Of a DNA stretch of 64,000 nt, positions 25,711 to 33,375 are shown piece by piece. The notes below the pieces were generated by a model. The model ran no database searches. It saw nothing but the letters and a program-made list of their open reading frames with translations, and was not told where the DNA came from. This DNA is from Sphingobacterium sp. (GTDB lineage: Bacteria; Bacteroidota; Bacteroidia; Sphingobacteriales; Sphingobacteriaceae). The position numbers and the translations under genes were made by a program. The first letter of the stretch is position 1. Each line of letters begins with the position of its first letter. The stretch lies in assembly GCA_029239355.1 (NCBI GenBank), contig JAQZAZ010000009.1:1-64000 (forward strand), read 5' to 3'.

Positions 25711-26340
25711 ATGACGTTGTCTCAGAAAAGCCTAGCAGCTTTCATAGCGCTATTAAGTTGGGGTGCAATTATTGCACAATTTTTAATCAGTATTAATAAT
25801 TCAACGATTTCGCATTTGGAGCTGATCATTCGTTTTTTTAGCTATTTTACCATTTTGACGAATTTAATGGTTGCAATTAGCTGTACCTCTATTGTACTCT
25901 TACCCAATAGTGCTATTGGACACTTTGCTGTTAAGCTAGTGACGGTCACAGCTGTGACACTATATACTCTTATTGTCGGACTGATCTACAATTTTGTTTT
26001 ACGCTTCTTGTGGCAGCCTACAGGGATAGTTAGGATTATTGACGAAATCCTGCATTTGATTATTCCGATGTTGGTATTAATTTATTGGTGGCGCTCAATT
26101 AATAAACCTTTAATACAATGGCGCTCGATATTTAGTTGGTTGCTTTATCCCATGTTCTATTTACTGTATACCTTGTGGCATGGAGCGTCTTCTGGATTTT
26201 ATCCATACCCTTTTGTTGATGTCTCCGTATTGGGAATAAATCGTGTATTAACCAATAGCCTGAGCCTTTCCTTAGTCTTTTTGCTTTTAGGATTGCTTTT
26301 AATACTAATAACCAGACTGATCGCTAAAAAACGGGGGTAA
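25711..26340 (+). CDS. Pr6Pr-family integral membrane protein
   Basis: This 209 aa membrane protein has six predicted helices and matches the Pr6Pr/FAR-17a-like family. SYFTILTNLMVAISCTSIVL holds the conserved Phe-Thr-x-x-Thr-Asn motif, and DEILHLIIPMLVLIYWW, WLLYPMFYLLYTLWHGA and YPYPFVDVSVLG follow the family order. The function is not known. It stands alone. Confidence 0.85.
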   Translation: MTLSQKSLAAFIALLSWGAIIAQFLISINNSTISHLELIIRFFSYFTILTNLMVAISCTSIVLLPNSAIGHFAVKLVTVTAVTLYTLIVGLIYNFVLRFLWQPTGIVRIIDEILHLIIPMLVLIYWWRSINKPLIQWRSIFSWLLYPMFYLLYTLWHGASSGFYPYPFVDVSVLGINRVLTNSLSLSLVFLLLGLLLILITRLIAKKRG

Positions 26341-26601
26341 TGATATAGTTAAAATAAGCTATGGTTGATAAATTTTTCTTAACTGGTCTTAACCCCGCTC
26401 TCAGCTATTCTTTTGTACAATCAAAAATTTAAAGGAGTCTTAGGATTATTATTTCTACCCAGTGCATATACCTAATCCAATTATCTAGAAAGGAATATAA
26501 AAGAAGTATAACACGGGCGGGATTATATTATATAAAAAAGGTAAAATAAACAGCTGTATGATTCAACCCTCAGCTTACCCATAACTTATCAGATTTTTAT
26601 G

Positions 26602-26964
26602 TCAGGAGTTTTTCTTTACGACATCAACCATATGATCGAGATCAAAAGGCTTTTCGATAAAATCATCTGCTTTGCATGCGTTCGCTTTTGTCGGCAAGTC
26701 AAAGGATGTGGAAGTTAATACCGCAGATATATCTTCGGTATCAGGATCTGATTTAAGTTCTTCGATAACCTTTGATCCTCTTTTTGTTCCTTTAATGTGC
26801 TCGTCAACAATGACTAGATTGGGGTCAATTTTATCAATTTTTTCGATCGGTTCTGTGGTCAAAGATGAAGTAACATCATACCCTTCGTCTTCCAGAACTT
26901 CGTCCATTATGTTTAGAATATCTTCGTTATCCTGAATAAGCACAATCTTTTTTTTCTTTCTCAT
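26602..26964 (-). CDS. single-domain response regulator receiver
   Basis: A stand-alone CheY-like receiver domain of 120 aa. The acidic pair is in IQDNED (usual position DDxE), the phospho-acceptor Asp is D54 in VIVDEHI, a Thr/Ser follows in LTSTS, and the conserved Lys is K105 in IEKPFD. No output domain or partner kinase is adjacent, so it must act by protein interaction. It is flanked by short intergenic gaps of about 260 and 145 bases. Confidence 0.88.
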   Translation of the reverse strand: MRKKKKIVLIQDNEDILNIMDEVLEDEGYDVTSSLTTEPIEKIDKIDPNLVIVDEHIKGTKRGSKVIEELKSDPDTEDISAVLTSTSFDLPTKANACKADDFIEKPFDLDHMVDVVKKNS

Positions 26965-27109
26965 TTTAAAAATTTATTCAAATATATGGAATTCGAAGGC
27001 TTATTTAATGCTGTCTTTCTTATGTTTTATTTGGCCGATCAACGATTTTGCCTGTTCGATTGTTATGTATAAAAAGATCAATAAATTTATAAAATATTTA
27101 ATGTACTGA

Positions 27110-27283
27110 ATGATGAATATTAATTACGATGATCCTAAGGGTATTACAAATGATGCTAAGGAAAAAGAAAAAGATTTGAAAAAGGAAGGAGGTGCTTTCG
27201 GAAACACACCCGAAACCCGGCCTTTATCGAAGGCCATAGTGAAAGAAGATAAGAAAAAAAAATCTGACCAAGGTGATCGATAG
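27110..27283 (+). CDS. small hydrophilic protein, 57 aa
   Basis: A short ORF missing from the track: MMNINYDDPKGITNDAKEKE followed by KDLKKEGGAFGNTPETRPLS and a Lys-rich tail. It is highly charged and probably disordered. Similar small Lys/Glu-rich proteins are common in Bacteroidota, but none is named here. A second Met directly follows the first, so the start is uncertain by one codon. Confidence 0.5.
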   Translation: MMNINYDDPKGITNDAKEKEKDLKKEGGAFGNTPETRPLSKAIVKEDKKKKSDQGDR

Positions 27284-27312
27284 CGGGGATACATAGATCG
27301 AAAATATTTTAG

Positions 27313-27456
27313 CTAGTAAAGTTTTTGATCTTTTAGGCAGTAAAAACATCTTCGTTTGGTTTTGCCCAAATGGTTTCGAGTTAGCCTTTCTCCGCATTTC
27401 GGACAGATCGATTTATTATGTACCAACCAATGTTTTTTTAATACAAACTCTCTTTT
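27313..27456 (-). pseudogene. detached zinc-finger tail of the Fpg/Nei glycosylase
   Basis: This lies in frame with and immediately after the glycosylase stop. The 47 residues start KREFVLKKHWLVHNKS and contain CPKCGERLTRNHLGKTKRRC with the final FYC, a C-x2-C ... C-x2-C zinc finger of the kind that ends Fpg and Nei proteins. The frame runs to TAG at 27313-27315. No start codon precedes it, so it should not be translated separately. It is good evidence that the upstream gene was recently intact. Confidence 0.85.
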
Positions 27457-28047
27457 TCAGTGTAAAAAATCAAAACTGTAATTACGGGCTTCGACAATTA
27501 GTTTGTCTATCAATTTTGCGGGTAATTTTCCGATTAAACTTTCGGGCTGCACCCGGATTCTGAAAAGCACCTCATTTTTAATAATATTGCCGACACCCGA
27601 AAAGATATTCTGATCCAGAAGGGCATCACAAATCATAATATCTGGTAAAGATTTCAATTTTTTCTTTGCTTTTTTGGGATTCCAGATAGGACTCATCACA
27701 TCTGCTTCCCAATCGATTTCGGACAAGAAGATTTTATCAACGATTTTAGCCGAGCAGGTGTAGAAAAAAATACTACCGGTTTCGAATTGTATCATGAAGC
27801 GTAGACTTCTGTCTGTTTTGGTTTGTTGATCAATACTGTAAGAACCGAACATAAGTAAATGAATACGTATGGCCGCTGTATCAAACAGCAAATACAATTG
27901 TTTACCAAAGGTTTTGATATCGGATAGTACTTCATTATTTAACCAATATTTATCGAATTTGGCATTTCCCGAAGTACCTATTACCTTTTCACCTACAAAT
28001 TTTTGGAGATGTTCCTTTATCAATATTATTGAAGGACCTTCGGGCAT
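27457..28047 (-). CDS. Fpg/Nei-family DNA glycosylase, truncated before its zinc finger
   Basis: This is a bifunctional DNA glycosylase/AP-lyase family protein for oxidised bases. The catalytic N-terminus is MPEGPSIILIKEHL with Pro2 and Glu3 intact, followed by the beta-sandwich (IRIHLLMFGSY) and the helix-two-turn-helix QNIFSGVGNIIKNEVLFRIRV. The reading frame stops with TGA at 27457-27459, giving 196 aa. In-frame translation beyond this stop continues for 48 codons with the family's C-terminal zinc finger (see next entry). The normal family length of about 240-260 aa would be restored by reading through. The TGA sits where related sequences usually have Trp (FDFLH-W-KREF), so a TGG to TGA change or a sequencing error is likely. 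Confidence 0.85.
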   Translation of the reverse strand: MPEGPSIILIKEHLQKFVGEKVIGTSGNAKFDKYWLNNEVLSDIKTFGKQLYLLFDTAAIRIHLLMFGSYSIDQQTKTDRSLRFMIQFETGSIFFYTCSAKIVDKIFLSEIDWEADVMSPIWNPKKAKKKLKSLPDIMICDALLDQNIFSGVGNIIKNEVLFRIRVQPESLIGKLPAKLIDKLIVEARNYSFDFLH

Positions 28048-28305
28048 ATCTTTAGATAACTAAATTGTTATTAATATTTATCCTGACTATACAAAAAAAA
28101 TCTACATTTATTTGAGCCTTTAGTGGTTATTTTCCTTTGGAGAAACAAAGTCTTATCGATTTTTGGTTAAGAACAATGCTCATAGTTCAAAAGTTTTACT
28201 ATAATAACGTTGCTATTGACTTATGGGCGTGACGTAGCCTTTTGTTAAGAATCAATGGGTATCCACAAAATTATTGTGTAAATTAGATGATAATTATCTA
28301 AACGA

Positions 28306-29445
28306 ATGGATTCAAATTTTATCTATCTTGATTATAATGCGACGACACCAGTAGATGAGCGGGTATTAGATGAAATGCTTCCCTTTTTTACAACTTATTA
28401 TGCCAACCCAGCTGGGCTGCACCTGTTTAGCTTAACGATGCAGGATACTATCGAACAAGCAACAGAAGAGATTGCAAGCGCATTTCGTGTCCCATCAAAA
28501 AATATTATCTTCACTTCTGGCGCTACCGAAGGAATCAATTTAGCGATCAAGGGATTTCAGTTTTCTGTCAAGAAACATATTGTTAGTATTGTCACTGAGC
28601 ATAAAGCCGTACTGGAGGCTTGCGTTTTTATGGAGCGGCTGGGTTTTGAAGTCTCTTACCTTGAGGTGGATGACAAGGGAATGCTGGATCTGAATGCATT
28701 GACGGACATTATCCGTCAAGATACGGTGTTGGTTTGTGCTATGCTGGCGAATAATGAAACAGGTGTTATTTTGCCCATAAAAGAGATAAGCGAAATTGCC
28801 CATCAGCGCAACGTGTTCGTTTTGTGTGATGCCACCCAGGCAGTCGGTAAAATACGAATTGATCTCTGTGATCTTGCTGTTGATTTTCTTGTGTTTTCTG
28901 CACATAAATTTTATGGTCCGAAGGGCATCGGAGGACTCTATATTTCCGATCGTGCAAAACAAGATATTTTCCCGCTGATGCATGGTGGTGGACAGCAGCA
29001 GGGATGGCGTGGCGGTACACTCAATACAGCAGGAATCATCGGTATGGCTGCAGCCCTTCGAATTGCTTTTGATGAACTCGAGTGGGATCAACAGCGGGTA
29101 GCTCATCTTAGGGATTCGCTCGAAACTGAACTACTTGATATTACTGGAGCATACCGAAATGGCCATAGTCCCCAACGGCTCTACAATACAACAAACATCT
29201 GTTTTCCCGGTGCGCTTTCCGAACAGCTAATCATTCGGCTCAAGTCGATTTCTGTATCTAGTGGTTCGGCGTGCTCGGCAGTAACTTCCCGTCCTTCACA
29301 CGTACTTAAAGCCATGGGGCTTTCGGATCTGCATGCACTTTCTTCCATTCGATTTAGTCTTGGTAGATTTACCACCGAAGCGGAAATTGACCAAACGCTG
29401 GAGCAAGTCAAACAGCAGGTCCGAAAGCTGAGAAATTTAGCCTAA
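28306..29445 (+). CDS. cysteine desulfurase, NifS/IscS-like
   Basis: This is a PLP-dependent enzyme that takes sulfur from cysteine as a persulfide. YLDYNATTP at the N-terminus and the PLP lysine K201 in SAHKFYGPKG are visible. The sulfur-carrying Cys is C323 in SSGSACSAVTSRPSHVL, in the flexible loop near the C-terminus. At 379 aa it fits the group I desulfurase length. Its stop overlaps the stop of the convergent moaCB gene by 3 bases. Its position at the edge of the Moco island suggests it supplies sulfur for MoaD thiocarboxylate through the rhodanese domain of the MoeB-like protein, or the terminal sulfido ligand; it could also serve iron-sulfur clusters. Confidence 0.9.
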   Translation: MDSNFIYLDYNATTPVDERVLDEMLPFFTTYYANPAGLHLFSLTMQDTIEQATEEIASAFRVPSKNIIFTSGATEGINLAIKGFQFSVKKHIVSIVTEHKAVLEACVFMERLGFEVSYLEVDDKGMLDLNALTDIIRQDTVLVCAMLANNETGVILPIKEISEIAHQRNVFVLCDATQAVGKIRIDLCDLAVDFLVFSAHKFYGPKGIGGLYISDRAKQDIFPLMHGGGQQQGWRGGTLNTAGIIGMAAALRIAFDELEWDQQRVAHLRDSLETELLDITGAYRNGHSPQRLYNTTNICFPGALSEQLIIRLKSISVSSGSACSAVTSRPSHVLKAMGLSDLHALSSIRFSLGRFTTEAEIDQTLEQVKQQVRKLRNLA

Positions 29446-30350
29446 TGTCCCGTGTTTTCCCGAACTTGAAAAACATGAAGCACCTGTGGAAAAAGTGCAG
29501 CAATACTTTCTCGCACTCCATTTGGTGATCCGGGCAACGTGAGAATAAGCATATGGTCTGCAAACCCCGCAATGCCTCTGGATAGCATTGCCGTCTTGAC
29601 ACGTTGCTGGCCATATTGGCGTGCTGTTTCCATAATACCAGGGATGTTCGTCGTAATATAAGGGGCTACAGTATCAGGTGTAATATCTCGCTCCGAAAGC
29701 CCAGTACCACCGGTAAAAATTAAAAGATCAATTCCTGTTTGCTGATAATATTCTAACCTTTCTGCTATGGCCTCGCGTTCATCTGCAACCACTGAATAGA
29801 CAATATCGTGCAATCCTTGCTGCTCGAGAAGTTCGAAAAGGAGCTTTCCCGAAATATCTTCTTTGTTGCTCTTTGCGACCGAATCGCTACAAACTACGAC
29901 AGCGGCTTTAAGATGCTCGATCCAGGGAAGGGATTCATTACTCTTGCCTCCTCGTTTTTCGAGCAGACGGATGCCTCGGATTTCTACTTGTTTGTCCACA
30001 GGCTTCAGCATATCGTAGATGACCAGTGCTGCGACCGAAGCTCCATGCATGGCTTCTACTTCGACCCCCGTTTTGTATATCGTATGTACCTCGACTTCAA
30101 TATTGATCTCCAATCCGGAAAGGGTATAACGAATTGCAGCATATTCTACCGGCAGAGGATGACAATCGGGGATCATATCGCCTGTCTTTTTTATCGCTAA
30201 CAGAGCCGAAGCACGTGCAAATTCAAATATATCGCCTTTAGGAATCTGTCGTTGCTCGATGAGCTTGATGGTATGTTCGGATGATACCTTTATCGTTGCT
30301 AGCGCAATAGCCTTCCTTAAGGTAGTACTTTTATATGTAATATCGACCAT
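29442..30350 (-). CDS. moaCB: MoaC-MoaB fusion, molybdenum cofactor biosynthesis
   Basis: A single protein holds two Moco enzymes. Residues about 1-140 (from MVDITYKS) are MoaC, cyclic pyranopterin monophosphate synthase, with DMIPDCHPLP and KTGVEVEAMHGASVAALVIY. Residues about 148-300 are MoaB/MogA-like, with VVCSDSVAK, GGTGLSERDITPDTV and LPGSPNGVRESI, which adenylates molybdopterin. The ORF track starts 13 codons upstream at 30389, which would overlap moaE by 38 bases. I chose the internal Met at 30350, one base past moaE, because the MoaC signature begins there. It is the last gene of the nine-gene minus-strand Moco operon. Confidence 0.92.
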   Translation of the reverse strand: MVDITYKSTTLRKAIALATIKVSSEHTIKLIEQRQIPKGDIFEFARASALLAIKKTGDMIPDCHPLPVEYAAIRYTLSGLEINIEVEVHTIYKTGVEVEAMHGASVAALVIYDMLKPVDKQVEIRGIRLLEKRGGKSNESLPWIEHLKAAVVVCSDSVAKSNKEDISGKLLFELLEQQGLHDIVYSVVADEREAIAERLEYYQQTGIDLLIFTGGTGLSERDITPDTVAPYITTNIPGIMETARQYGQQRVKTAMLSRGIAGFADHMLILTLPGSPNGVRESIAALFPQVLHVFQVRENTGH

Positions 30351-30351
30351 G

Positions 30352-30792
30352 TTATCTATTCGTTTTCCATTGATGAGTGTTGTCTTCAAATAGTTCTTTG
30401 CCCCAGATTGGCATTTCTTTTTTTATGCGTTCAACAAGCTCGTCACAGGCACCAATAGCTGCCCGACGATGCGCTGAAGAAGTAAATACGAAGAAGCAGA
30501 TTTCACCTACCTGTACCATGCCCTCGCTGTGGTACACGTGCATACAGTTGACGGGATAGTTATCAAAGATTGCTTTGCGGATCTCAGCCATTTTTTGCAG
30601 CGCAAGTTCGCTGTTGATACTGTACTCAATAGCTTGAACTGATTTACCTCCGACTTGGTCAGCACGGATCTGTCCAAGAAAGACACTGTGGGCACCGATA
30701 TCGGATTTACTACCATGCTCTGCAATTACATCTGCAATCAATGACTGAGGAATGGGGCCTTGTATAAATATATCGTTTTTTTGTTTAGTCAT
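30352..30792 (-). CDS. moaE: molybdopterin synthase catalytic subunit
   Basis: MoaE inserts two sulfurs, delivered by MoaD thiocarboxylate, into cyclic pyranopterin monophosphate. Family marks are the early AHSVFLGQIRAD, IEYSINSELALQKM, VYHSEGMVQVGEICFFVFTSSAHRRAA and the catalytic-lysine region MPIWGKELFEDNTHQWK. The length of 146 aa is normal. It overlaps the MoeB-like gene by 8 bases, and moaCB starts one base after its stop. Confidence 0.95.
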   Translation of the reverse strand: MTKQKNDIFIQGPIPQSLIADVIAEHGSKSDIGAHSVFLGQIRADQVGGKSVQAIEYSINSELALQKMAEIRKAIFDNYPVNCMHVYHSEGMVQVGEICFFVFTSSAHRRAAIGACDELVERIKKEMPIWGKELFEDNTHQWKTNR

Positions 30793-31891
30793 CTAAATAG
30801 TTTTTTAAAGCGATCATGCCGCCCTCCAGATGAAATACCTGTTGGCTGCTGCCTCGCTGGTCGTAGAAATATTGTGCGGCCGTAAGACTGCGTTTGCCGC
30901 TCTGACAGATAAAAACAATGCGCCTGCGGTCGATTTTTTCCAATTGCGTCGGCAATGTCCCCAGGGGAATGGAGAGATGGGGTACTTGGAGCCGGGGCGT
31001 TTCATTATACTCTCGCACATCCACAAGCAAGAGGTCGGTGGCCTCCCAGGTGGTTATCAGTTCAGCTATCGTTATACCCTGTATCTGACTACGCACTGAA
31101 GCACAATACTGAATATAATCGAAATCTTTCAATGCATTTAAGCTCCGTGGATAGGAGCTTTCATTGAAACTTGTTTGTGGTATATTAAAAGTAAATATGC
31201 CGTTATCAAGCAAGTTGATTGTCATTAGCTTATTGCTTAAAATGGTTCCTATACCTGTCAATAATTTAATAGCTTCTGTAGCTTGATGAATTCCGATCAT
31301 CCCAGGTAGCACGCCCAAAACTCCTGCAGCATTACAATCGGGCGATTCCATAGGATTGGGGGGGATCGGGAATAAATTTCTGTAAGTGGTCTTGACACCT
31401 TGTACATCCGCTACATTGAAAACTGCCAGCTGACCTTCATACTGGTAAATGGCACCAAAAACCAGAGGTTTGTCCAAGAGAAAGCAAGCATCGCATAGCA
31501 GGTAGCGTGTAGCGAAATTATCCGTACAGTCCAAAATCACATCATAGGGTTGGAGCCGTTCAGCTGCATTAGCAGGGCATAACTGCTCTACCCAAAAAGC
31601 AATGTCAATATCGGGGTTTTGTAGTCTCAATTTACGGGCTGCGACCTCAGCTTTGGCACGGCCAATGTCCATTGTATCGTAGAGTACCTGCCGGTGTAGA
31701 TTGCTCAGCTCCACACGATCATCATCAATAATACCGATATGGCCAATGCCGGCTGCAGCTAGGTACTGGAGTACCGGACAGCCTAGACCGCCAGCCCCTA
31801 CAACAAGGAGGCGTGCCGCCTGCAGCTTCTGTTGACCTACCTCGCCAAACCCTTGCAAGGCAAGCTGTCTTGTGTAACGTTCATTCTGCAT
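30785..31891 (-). CDS. moeB: MoeB/ThiF-like adenylyltransferase with C-terminal rhodanese domain
   Basis: This E1-like enzyme adenylates the C-terminal Gly-Gly of the sulfur carrier MoaD. The ATP-binding GAGGLG is at residues 32-37, IDDDRVELSNLHRQVLYD follows, and DCTDNFATRYLLCDAC is the crossover loop. From about residue 265 a rhodanese domain follows with active-site Cys C329 in CQSGKRS. The combination (as in MOCS3 of eukaryotes) allows sulfur transfer from a cysteine desulfurase directly onto MoaD. Length is 368 aa. The gene is 3 bases from moaD, its carrier partner. Confidence 0.93.
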   Translation of the reverse strand: MQNERYTRQLALQGFGEVGQQKLQAARLLVVGAGGLGCPVLQYLAAAGIGHIGIIDDDRVELSNLHRQVLYDTMDIGRAKAEVAARKLRLQNPDIDIAFWVEQLCPANAAERLQPYDVILDCTDNFATRYLLCDACFLLDKPLVFGAIYQYEGQLAVFNVADVQGVKTTYRNLFPIPPNPMESPDCNAAGVLGVLPGMIGIHQATEAIKLLTGIGTILSNKLMTINLLDNGIFTFNIPQTSFNESSYPRSLNALKDFDYIQYCASVRSQIQGITIAELITTWEATDLLLVDVREYNETPRLQVPHLSIPLGTLPTQLEKIDRRRIVFICQSGKRSLTAAQYFYDQRGSSQQVFHLEGGMIALKNYLDD

Positions 31892-31894
31892 TAC

Positions 31895-32122
31895 TTATCC
31901 TCCTGAATAGGGTGGCATCAATGCCACGACATCATTATCACGTAGGTCTACAGGTGTGTTAATAATTGTATTGTTAACAGCAACTAACAGTTTGCGATGG
32001 GAAAGTTCCGGATGTTGGCGGGATAGGGCAGTGAGCAGCTCAGCGGTGTCACCTGCTGTGACATAAAACTCTCTTTCGAGGATTTCCGTCAAAGCACCAA
32101 ATGTCTTCACTTGTATTCTCAT
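31895..32122 (-). CDS. moaD: molybdopterin synthase sulfur carrier subunit
   Basis: A 75 aa beta-grasp, ubiquitin-like sulfur carrier that ends in the required Gly-Gly (PPYSGG). The N-terminal strand IQVKTFGALTEILE and the DNDVVALMPP region are typical of MoaD. The C-terminus is adenylated by the MoeB-like protein and sulfurated. It overlaps the next upstream gene (ATGA, 4 bases) and is followed by moeB after 3 bases. Confidence 0.94.
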   Translation of the reverse strand: MRIQVKTFGALTEILEREFYVTAGDTAELLTALSRQHPELSHRKLLVAVNNTIINTPVDLRDNDVVALMPPYSGG

Positions 32123-32625
32123 TTTTCGATACGTTTAATGTGGATATAATTCAGTCCTTTTACATAACGTCGGCCTGTGGCGACATCCGCGGTAGAAAGG
32201 AGTACATAGGGACCTTTTTCTTTGCCTTGGCTGGCGTGTTCAATATTGGTAACCAGCAGGGTATGATCACCGACGCTGGTGTTGAATAGCTCGTTCCACG
32301 AAAATACAACTTTATAGCCGTCGGTAGCCTCGCAAATTATATAATATTCGCTGAGTGCTTTCGGGGATTCAACAGGAAAGGTAATGTCTTTCAACAGGTC
32401 CTTTAGCAGACCACCCTGGATATTTTTGAGGGTGGACCGATAAGCACCCGTATGGTTATAAATCCGCACGCTATCGAGCGAGTGTGCTGGAAGCCGCCTA
32501 ATCTGCTCAAAAGTTATATTGGTTTCTTGCTTTCCCAAGACAGTAACGCCAATGTTGGCAGGTTGTTGCCCATTGAGAGGAAAATACAAAATAGATAGAA
32601 TGAAGAAAACAAACGTTATGCGCAT
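32119..32625 (-). CDS. exported SUOX-fold-like protein (molybdopterin-binding-like)
   Basis: A 168 aa protein with a signal peptide (MRITFVFFILSILYFPLNGQ) and a mature part resembling the small molybdopterin-binding-like domain of the sulfite-oxidase superfamily. LPAHSLDSVRI, GGLLKDLLKDI, YYIICEATDGYKVVFSWNEL and DVATGRRYVKGLNYIHIKRI follow the pattern of such proteins. The single Cys (IICEATDGY) might correspond to the metal-ligand position, but I cannot confirm cofactor binding. It overlaps moaD by 4 bases, so it is a firm member of the operon. It may be a periplasmic partner of the Tat-exported oxidoreductase or an orphan. Confidence in the family is moderate. Confidence 0.7.
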   Translation of the reverse strand: MRITFVFFILSILYFPLNGQQPANIGVTVLGKQETNITFEQIRRLPAHSLDSVRIYNHTGAYRSTLKNIQGGLLKDLLKDITFPVESPKALSEYYIICEATDGYKVVFSWNELFNTSVGDHTLLVTNIEHASQGKEKGPYVLLSTADVATGRRYVKGLNYIHIKRIEK

Positions 32626-32634
32626 ACCTTTATT

Positions 32635-33369
32635 TTAAGCTGTTGTAAATAATAATTTATATGCCGCTACCAAAAGTACGGTGGCAAGTACATATTTTAA
32701 AACATCTTGTTTTAATATTTTTGATCCTAGATAAGCACCCAATAGGCCACCCGAGAACGCGACGGCAATGTAGACCCACATGTGTACATTAAATGAAATG
32801 CCCTTTGTAAGCATACCGCCCAGTCCTGACAATGAATTTACGAAAATAAATGCAGCGCTGATAGCTGCAGTTTGTTTTTGATCGGTCCATTTGAGTAAGA
32901 TCAAAAAGGGCGACAGGATAATTCCGCCACCGATTCCAATCATGCCGGACAACAGACCAACAACAGCACCGATCACAAGTGCCCCTAGCGTATTAAATGA
33001 TTTGAGCTCATCCGCTGATGGACTCCTAAAAAAGAAAAAGCGAAAGACCGGGAAGAGTAGCAATAGACCCAGCAATCGTTTATAAAGATGATCCTCAAGG
33101 GTGATCATGCCACCAATAAATGCCATTGGCACAGATGAAGCAGCCACCATCAAAAACAGATTGCGTTTAAAATAATTGCCTCTGTAATATTGGATAAATG
33201 AGGTTAACGAAACAAAAAGATTAAGCACGAGTGCTGTAGGTTTCATCTCCTGGGGAGCAATACCATAGAGCGCCATCAAAGCTAGATAACCACTGGCGCC
33301 ACCATGTCCCACAGCGGCGTAGAGGAATGCGAGAATAAACAGAAAGAAATAGAAGAGTTCAAACTGCAT
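32635..33369 (-). CDS. TauE/SafE-family membrane permease
   Basis: This is an eight-helix integral membrane protein of the TauE/SafE sulfite-exporter family, 244 aa. The two half-repeats each carry the family Gly-rich motif: YAAVGHGGASGYLALMALYG near residues 17-36 and GLLSGMIGIGGGIILSPFLIL in the middle. Members export sulfite, sulfoacetate or other small organic anions. Its place inside the Moco operon, 9 bases from the SUOX-like gene, suggests handling of sulfur compounds or possibly an anion linked to Moco. The substrate is not determinable here. Confidence 0.9.
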   Translation of the reverse strand: MQFELFYFFLFILAFLYAAVGHGGASGYLALMALYGIAPQEMKPTALVLNLFVSLTSFIQYYRGNYFKRNLFLMVAASSVPMAFIGGMITLEDHLYKRLLGLLLLFPVFRFFFFRSPSADELKSFNTLGALVIGAVVGLLSGMIGIGGGIILSPFLILLKWTDQKQTAAISAAFIFVNSLSGLGGMLTKGISFNVHMWVYIAVAFSGGLLGAYLGSKILKQDVLKYVLATVLLVAAYKLLFTTA

Positions 33370-33375
33370 GGCTCG

